A stretch of 18,893 bases of DNA from Rodentolepis nana (lineage: Eukaryota > Platyhelminthes > Cestoda > Cyclophyllidea > Hymenolepididae), in the NCBI GenBank assembly GCA_900617975.1, contig UZAE01000745.1, forward strand, positions 1 to 18,893, written 5' to 3'. Both the position numbers and the translations under genes were made by a program. This document shows, in pieces, positions 1-7,900 of this stretch (position 1 is its first letter; each line of letters starts with the position of its first letter). Below the pieces are notes generated by a model. The model did no database searches. It saw nothing but the letters and a program-made list of their open reading frames with translations, and was not told where the DNA came from.

Positions 1-312
1 TTATATCATATGGCAGGCGTTTTGATAGTTATCATTAGCTCCTTAGTTGACTTCAGGCTTCACAGAGGGGAGGAACATCAAAGTAAAAAGAATTCGAGAG
101 GGACAGCAGAAGAGAGATTCAAAGATGAGAAAGAGATAGACACAAAGGCGAGGAAAAAAGAGAGATGAGTACTGTGGAAGGGGTAGAATATAACATACAG
201 TGGGGACATTATAGTTTTAGGTCAGAAGTCAACTACCGGTTTATAGACTTTTTGATGTAAGTATAAAAGTTGTCCAGGGTGCACCACGTGGCCTTTAAGT
301 TAGAGACCACAC
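1..312 (-). mobile_element. SINE-like element, copy 1 (window edge)
   Basis: This copy is recognisable by the shared blocks GGCAGGCGTTTTGATAGTT near the start, GACTTCAGGCTTCACAGAGG at about 50-68, GTCAGAAGTCAACTACCGG at about 222-240 and CCAGGGTGCACCACGTGG at about 274-291. Orientation is assigned from better copies, whose AAAT tail lies at the + strand left end. Here the tail region is at the window boundary, so it cannot be seen in full. The right end (the element's 5' head) is diverged after CACGTGG: the GAGGTAAGT motif of other copies reads GCCTTTAAGT. No flanking duplication can be assigned. It lies in the kinase-gene intron upstream of exon a, antisense to the gene. Confidence 0.85.
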
Positions 313-1045
313 TTTACAAATCTCAAGAGCACAGAAATGAGAACGCTTAAAATAAACTGTTGATTTCTTCTATCAAATTTTGTTATTTCTGAATGGCGAA
401 TATAGGGAAACTCTATTCAAATCAAGTAAGCCTTTGACTAACTCCTTTAGAGCACCTGTGCTCATTACGAAACAGAATGACAAGTGAGGCACCTGGAATT
501 GAGTTTAAGAACTAGAAAAAAATTGAAACCACAGCAACGGTTTTTCACTGAAGTTTCAAAATAACAATTATAAATTTAAAATGAGCATCATACTCAAAGT
601 TAAACCGTTTTATGCACCAAGTAGGTCCATGCTTTCGATAAGCAAAATACCCAATTTGACTTGATTATGATTGTTAATTTAGAGGAACCCAAAAAATAAT
701 CTCCCTAAAGTTTGGTCATTATTAAAATCAAGGCGAGTAAATAATTTCAATGTTGCAGTTCTTTAAAAATCGTGTATACGCAGAGAGCCGTATTAATAGG
801 AGGTGAAAATGGAGTAATGGTAATGAATTTCACAATTGGCATTTTAATTAAATTAAATTGAGTGCCGAGTACATTTGCATTTCACCCTTTCGAAGTGTTT
901 AATATTTCGCGGTTTCTAATGTTGCAATGTTTAATAGTCTCTGTTATTTTAGAATTATCAACTTTTCTTTGAGATCAGAAATTAATGATCACTTAATCAA
1001 TTCGCTACAATGGATTTACTTTATTAACAAAGATATTAGCAAGAT

Positions 1046-1348
1046 TTATTTAGTTAGCATTAGCCATTTAGCTGACTTCGGGCTTCACAGAGAGGAGGAG
1101 GAACATCAGAGTGACAAAAAGTCGAAAGGGGGGGACAGAATAATTTTTCACAGATGTAACAGAGACGGACAGACACAAAGGCAGAGAAAAGGTGAGGTGA
1201 GTACTATGGAAGGGGTCGCATATGTCATACAGTGGGGTGGTGGTAGTTTGAAGACAGAAGTCAACTGCCGGTTTATAGACTTTTTTGACGTATGTGTAAA
1301 CGTTGCCCAGGGTGCACCACGTTGGGTTAAGTCTATCGCATACCCCAA
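1046..1348 (-). mobile_element. SINE-like element, copy 2, with imperfect 11-bp flanking repeat
   Basis: The copy shares the blocks GCTGACTTCGGGCTTCACAG, GAAGTCAACTGCCGG and GTTGCCCAGGGTGCACCACG with the other copies. Flanking direct repeats are ATTAGCAAGAT (1035-1045) and ATTAGTGAGAT (1349-1359), 9 of 11 identical, read as an aged target-site duplication. Its left end is unusual: the GGCAGGCGTTTTG block is absent, and TTTATTT joins directly to the block starting AGTTAGCATTAG. This suggests a small internal deletion just before the tail or a variant subfamily. It is intronic and antisense to the kinase gene. Confidence 0.87.
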
Positions 1349-1746
1349 ATTAGTGAGATAATACGATATAAAATGATTTCAAAATAACTTGGAGGGCGCT
1401 ATAGTCATGAAGATAACCTATTATGGACTTTTAAACCAAACCACTTAAATGCATGAATGGAAAACAAAGATATATGACCTTAGTAATCGCAAAATAGCTA
1501 AACAAACAAATCAATACACCCTCAAAATTTAGCTTCTAGGATTCAAAGCTTTAATTCTTCGTCTTAAAAGAATTTACTAATAAGTGAAAATAGCAATTCT
1601 TTTGATCTCAACTCCTCGTTGATTTTTGCTACGTGCAAATATTGATACATCTGTGAAAAATCAAATCTAATTGCTCAAAATTTGTGGATCCTTCAACACA
1701 GGATTGGTAACCAGTCTCTCTTTGCAAACGACTTTTTTTACTATAG

Positions 1747-1909
1747 GGCAGAGGAACTTATGACACATTCCTACCTCGCGAATATTGACTGGGAGTTGGC
1801 CAAACGACAACGCCTTGACCCTCCACTTATTCCACCTCAAGGCGAGGTCAATGCAGCCGACGCTTTTGAAATCGGAGCTTTTGATGAGGAGGATATACAA
1901 GGTATTCGG
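1747..1909 (+). CDS. GRK2: GRK exon a: end of kinase domain and AGC C-tail
   Basis: The exon begins after the acceptor at 1745-1746 (a T-rich tract ending in TATAG). Its first base, G1747, is the third base of a codon split by the upstream intron. The following 54 codons run from AEELMTH through ANIDWE, DPPLIPPQGEVNAADAF and FDEED to QGIR. This aligns without gaps to the mammalian GRK2 stretch around SLDW, PPLIPPRGEVNAADAF and FDEED. It covers the last kinase-lobe residues and the AGC-kinase tail that folds over the active site and packs on the RH domain. The donor is GTAGGT at 1910. The frame stays open a little further into the intron (to 1954), but homology stops at the donor. The next exon continues at exactly the expected residue. 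Confidence 0.94.
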
Positions 1910-4900
1910 GTAGGTATAAAATGCAAGTTTGTAATATGTCATAACGCCATATAATTAGGTAAATGCATTAATTTATTTTAATGCGAAACAAACCCAAGGT
2001 TGTATAACATCAATTATCAGAAGTGCATGAAATCATTCGAGCAGAAGGATTTGGGTTCAAATTATGCTTGCAAATCCGGCGATTAGTTGATGCTAACAGT
2101 TTAATATTAAAAATAAGACCAGTGACAGCGGTATTTGGTATTTGGAAATCGAATGCGGCTCCTGATGAAATATATATATATTTAAAATGTCAGGCTTTAT
2201 GTTAGTTATCATTAGCACTTTAGCTGACTTCGGGCTTCACGGAGGGAGAGGAAAATCAAAATGATAAAAATTCGAGAGGGAGGGGGAACAGAAGAGTGAT
2301 TCACAGTTGTAAGAGGCAGACAGGCACAAAGGTAGAGAAAAAGGTAAGGTGAGTATAGTGAAAGTGGTGGAATATGGTATGGAGTGAGGTGATGGTAGTT
2401 TGAAGTGAGAAGTCAACTGCCAGTTAATTGACTTTTTTGCCGTATGAGTATACGTTACCCAGGGTGCACCACGTGGAGGTAAGTCTATCGCACACTCCTA
2501 CTGAAATATATAAGAGCCTTTCAATGTGTTCGAAAATTTGTTTCGTAAAATGACCATCAAATTGATTAATATTCTTCTTAAATCTTGTGTTTCTTTATTG
2601 TGAAGTTAAATCATTAAGTGAACAAAATTTTATTTCAAGGTAATTTTGAGCAAATAATTTTATCTCCAAATGAATAGGTTAGGTGGAGCCTCTCGTTTGC
2701 TTATTTATTGTCTTTATTTTAAGTAATGTATTGATTGATATTAAAATTACTTCTTTATTTCGACTAATATTTATGCGCATCATTAAAGCCTTTCTTCTTT
2801 GTAATATTGTACACATTTTTTAAAGCTGTGGTGACTATACTTTTTTCTCACATATGAATAGCATTACCTATTGAAATTTTCTATGTAGTTTTCAAGTTTC
2901 ATATACCTTCCCCCTTTTTAAGGAAATGTAACTGTAAGACAACTCAAAACCTGTAAGAAGATTCATTAGTTCTTTGAGACTTTTAGACGGTTATCTATCT
3001 TCATCTAATACTTTTTAAAAACATGAGAAATACTTTTGGGTTATGATATATTTACCAGTCTTTTTGCACAATGCGACTCATATAAAAAAGCTAGATGAAC
3101 TGTCTTTTTGTGCGTAATAGCGTACAACTCAACGATTCCGAAATCGGAAAGAAGAGAAACATTTTTCGAAGTGCCCAAATTGCGTACTCTCCTTAAAAAT
3201 TAACTTTACAATTCAAATGCTATTTAAATGTTAGTCTGTGACAAAGGCTTGCATGTTTTGCACTTTTATTGGAGAATGTTGTTTTGAATGCACTGAAAGT
3301 CTTTTAAAATAAAGGATTTGTTTTCATTGCTAACAACTAGCTGAATGTCGTAAAAGATTTTTTTAAATGAATGAACACATGTGAACCAATTTTAATTCTC
3401 CCTTCCAAATCACAGGTATCTGGTAATTTCATTGAATTTTTCGAAGTTTATTTAATCATATTTCATACGAAGACTAAATTTAATAAAATTCGATTTAAAG
3501 ATATGAGATTTGGTGGGGGTAGGACTGAGTGCAATCGGACTATTTTCTCCATTCTTGTCTTTGTGTCATTTATTTATTTATATCAAATGACAGGCTTTTT
3601 GATGATTACCATTAGCCCTTTAGCTGACTTCGGGCTTCATAGAGGGAAGAAACATCAAACTGAGAAAAAGTCGAGAGGGGGGGGGCGGAACAGAAGAGTA
3701 TTTCAAAGATGCAAAAGAGACAGACACAAAGGTAGAAAGAAGCTGAGATGAGAACTGTGGAAGTAGTTGAATATGATATACAGTGGGACGATGATAGTTT
3801 GAAGTCAGAAGTCAACTGCCAATTAATAGACTTTTTTGTCGTATGAGTATACGTTGCCCGGGGTGAATCACGTGGAGGTAAGTCCTTGTGTCATAACCAA
3901 TGCTATTCCTGGTTTGTGCCAATTGAGGTTATTTGTCTTGAGAGGAGTGAAGGTCAAAATTACATTGGTTAATTTTGTCAATGAATGATTACGTCTAAGA
4001 GGTTATAGAGCACCTTTCAAAATGGTTAAGAGCATTTAGAAGTTTGTTTTTGTTGCTACAAGTAAGAGAACAATCTTGACGGATTTATACTATGGGAAGA
4101 AAATGAAATGGGCTAATGGAAAGTACCCGAACTCATAAAATAAGTAGGGTTTAAAAAGGAGCCAAGAGTGACATGAACGCTTCAAAAATATTGACTAATC
4201 TTGTTTGTTGTCATCTGGGATGTAACATTTTTGCATTTTAAGTTACCTAATTTATCCTCTTTAATTGCGGATAACGATTACGCTTAATATTTATGATTAT
4301 TGATCGTATTGGTAAAGCTAATGATTGGCCTTGACACTTTCAATGTTACTTCTTCCGCTAATTGAGATGGTAAAATTAAGTAGAACGGCATTCAAAAATC
4401 CTCATTGAACTTTTTTGGTTTCTTTTGTGTAAAAATACTATAACATCAAATTAATTTAAATTACTTAACTTATTGTTTTAGTATACAATTGGTTGTTAGA
4501 ATGAATTAATTTATTCAAGAACAATTAAATTAACAACTTATTGTTACGTTTGTAATTCTCATATTCATTAGAATGTGCTAAATTACAGACTCCTTGCCTT
4601 GCAAAATTTTGAATTAAGTCCTTTCATATAGCCAATTTTTGGCTATAATATTGTAACGATAATTATATGTGTATATACTTATATTGTACAGATTATTTGT
4701 CTATTAAATAAAAAAATATATTTTTATAATCTAAAACAAGTTTAATTTAACATTCAATTTTAATGATTGTATTTAAAACCCACAAACCCTAAAGAGAAGA
4801 TCTATTTGGAAGGCGTCCAATAAGCTTAGAACACTATTGGGAACCGCGTAAAGTGAAGCTTTGAAATAACCTTGCCGATTTATTTAAATTCACCTCCCAA

Positions 4901-7900
4901 CATAATCTGCTACTTTACAAAATTTATTGCCACTTCTTTACTAGTATAATTCAATTTTTGATTAAATATAGCTGACGACTGAAAATCAACAGGTCTACAA
5001 GGAATTTGATGTGGTGATAGCGGATCGTTGGGAACACGAAATGACCACAACGATATTTGATGCAGTGAATGAAGATTTTGACCAAATTGAGAGCAAACGT
5101 AGGGACAAGTTGCAGCAGCGTTTGAATCAACTAAGCCAAACCCTTCCAAATCAACCTGAAGGAGAAGCGGCTGCAAACCCTCCACAGTCAACGACAATGT
5201 CTAAAGCGATAGTCCCACTACCTTCGCTTCCTTCTTCAAGCCTGTCACCACCACCACCACCGACCAGTTCTACAACAAATAAATCCCTCGATCATGAAGA
5301 CATTCCAAGTTGGCCAGCAGAACTCCTTCTTGAGTGGTGGATTGATCCAAGGATATTCGGCTGTGGTCCATCAGATTGTTTAGTGGAGAGTGAGGTGCTT
5401 CGACTTGGAGGTCCCTTTTTGCACACGTGGCAAAAGAAACATGCTCGTTTGTTTCCCAATCGACTGGAGATTTACAACAAGAATCAGCATGGAATCCCTC
5501 TAAAGGGTGCTGAAGTAAGCTATATTCACCTTTTAGTATGAAGGGCTTTACGGAGAGAGTTATTGGCATTAGAGTCCGTGTGCTATATCATACTGGAAGT
5601 GCTATAAAGCGCTTGTGTTGGACCACATGATTTCCGGCGCCCACTTTCCGTTAACTGTTTGGTACTCAGTGTTGCGTTTTCACCTGTTACTAACGATTGT
5701 GAATATAGCATGTAGAGTGCCTCCTGTATCAATCGCACAAAGTGTTTATTGTTGAACTTAATTAGTCATATAAATCCTTTAAAATAGTGGCTGAATGATT
5801 CATCACAAAATATCCCGCAGATCATGCACCTGCTAAATATGTTGTCCCGAGAATAGTTGCAAGATTTCACAATGCAGGTTCAGTCACTAGCACGTACCTG
5901 GTGGTTCACCGGTAAATGTTCAATGCGTTCACGGGATTGCTGAGACGTCAACGAGACAATCAATCAGATTTCTTCAAACCAAATGAATAAACCAACATCA
6001 TGTTACAACATGCTGAATCAATTACGTCAACACAGTGATGGTGTTCCAAACATTATAACCACAGACTATGTAAAATGACAAACAAATTGTTGAAAATAAA
6101 CATTTTCAACGCGATTGCGGAAATCACTCTCAAATGACTTTTAATGAGTGGCTCAATAGACATTGATACGAGCAGATTTATGAGCAGAAAGGTAGAAGAG
6201 AACACTGTCAACGCTTGCTGTAAACAGCTAGCTGTTCAGCAAGTTGTTAATCCCAGTATTTTGTAATCACTACTTATAATTAAAAACATAATATTAATTT
6301 ACTTTCTTTATTCATAAGAGGCCTCTTTTGTCTTGATCACTTGCATTACTCCCTCAAACAGTTGACTTAGAATTTAATATTATGATGGAATAATTGAGTT
6401 CCAAAATGGCATCTTGTGTACATCTGCACATCTGATCTCAAAATTTGAGTATTCTGCCATCTTTCGTCAGCACTTCTTTACCTTTGCTCAAGATAATGAT
6501 TTCAATAATTAATATGCTCTGACACGATCAAGATATCCATCCAGCTCTATCTATCCCGCACTACCTAATTTAGTATTTACTTTCAAAACCTCTGACCAAA
6601 TATTTGCATATTGTGTCTTATTTGCAGTTTATATCAATGTTGGATATCGCCTCAATCTACCCAACTCTTCAGCGCGTGAACAAATATGACGGTGTCATTA
6701 TCATTGTTCTCAAAAGTCAATCCAAGATTTTCCTTACCTCACAGGTATATTACAAGCTTTATTTTGCTATCACTTTGATGGAGACTATTGCTTTTCGCCT
6801 TACATTTTAATAGCAATTTCTAAGCGCACATATAAATGCAAAATAATGAAGTAAGATAAACAACTCCATTGAATCGGAAGTAAATAATAATAAAACCTTT
6901 GGAATTTATGAGTCTGTCATTATTTCTAAAAGAGGAATCTACCAGACACTCGTTACTTGCGTGATCGAATAAATTCTAATTCATCTAGACATGAAGGCTC
7001 AGAAGGAATGTCCCCCCCTCTCCCCTATATTTTCGCTAATAGCTACTTGGAATTGAATTTTGCCATATTGTCAAAAGAGGTGGATACCTAATTTGAAGCA
7101 GTCTTTACAAGCTCATTGAACTATTTCGTGTTAAAATATTAATTAATTAAAAGTTAATAGCACTCAACTAAAATGTGAGAAATATTTATTTCAAATGGCA
7201 GGCGTTTTGATAGATATTATTAGCCATTTAGCTGACTTCGGGCTTCACAGAGGGAAGGTTTATCAAAGTAGCAGAAAGTCGAGGGGTGGGGAACAAAAGA
7301 GCGATTCACAGATGCAAAAGAGGCAGACAGGCACAAAGATAGAGAAAAAGGTAAGGTGAGTACTGTGGAGGGGGTCGAATATGACAAGCAGTCGGGCCAT
7401 GGTAGTTTGAAGTCAGAAGTCAAATGCCGGTTAATGGACTTTTTTGCCGTATGAGTATACGTTGCCCAGGGTGCACCACGTGGAGGTAAGTCTATTGCCC
7501 ATCCCAATGTGAGAAATAATGTTAGGAAAAAATTGTTGAAAGATTTTCGAATACTTCGATTGTTCATGTGAATAATTCAAAAAACAAGTGATTTTGCTTA
7601 TTTGAGATATCAAAAAAAATTAATTTCACTCACAATTGTCAAGCGTAGAAGAAAAATTTTTTAAAGAAATCAGCTTTATCCTCTAAATATCCTGCATTAT
7701 TCTTCTTTTTAACTGGAAGTTTCATTAATTTTGCCCACGGCAAAGTTAATTCGCAAATTGAACACATTTTTCCTCTCTTGATTTACCACAAGATTGATAT
7801 GTGTGCATTTAGTTCATGAAATGCAAAAGAGAAACCACTTATCCCACTTTGGCAAATCAATTATGCAAAATATTTTTCAATTACTGAAAATTAACGATTC

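Larger units (their letters stand above)
1..1746. other. Partial GRK intron upstream of exon a
   Basis: I found no exon here. The preceding GRK segment (the region ending in an LGC..G-type motif before the split codon) is not encoded, so the intron continues beyond the window. It contains SINE copies 1 and 2; the rest is AT-rich non-coding sequence. Confidence 0.8.
1910..4971. other. GRK intron between exons a and b (about 3.06 kb)
   Basis: The intron starts GTAGGT and ends ATATAG. It contains SINE copies 3 and 4, long AT-rich stretches, and a perfect 9-bp hairpin at 4627-4647. No further exon is required, because the protein alignment joins directly across it. Confidence 0.88.

Noticed and set aside
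780..800. GRK-like tail of an upstream exon (translation ...SRINRR before AGGTGA)
   Set aside because: Superficial likeness to the kinase-domain end only; the expected glycine/cysteine motif does not follow and the phase does not match exon a.
927..1361. 144-codon + strand open frame
   Set aside because: Most of it is SINE copy 2 read on the wrong strand plus intron sequence; no conserved domain.
3371..3751. 126-codon + strand open frame
   Set aside because: Intron sequence running into SINE copy 4; its right half is the same repeat-derived translation seen in copy 2.
5530..5560. GGGCTTTACGGAGAGAG, partly like the SINE block GGGCTTCACAGAGGGAG
   Set aside because: Only a short match, without any other SINE block on either side; too little to call a fragment.
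4910..5569. Minus-strand open frames at 4910-5197 and 5270-5569
   Set aside because: They are antisense shadows of exon b, whose + strand product has clear GRK homology.
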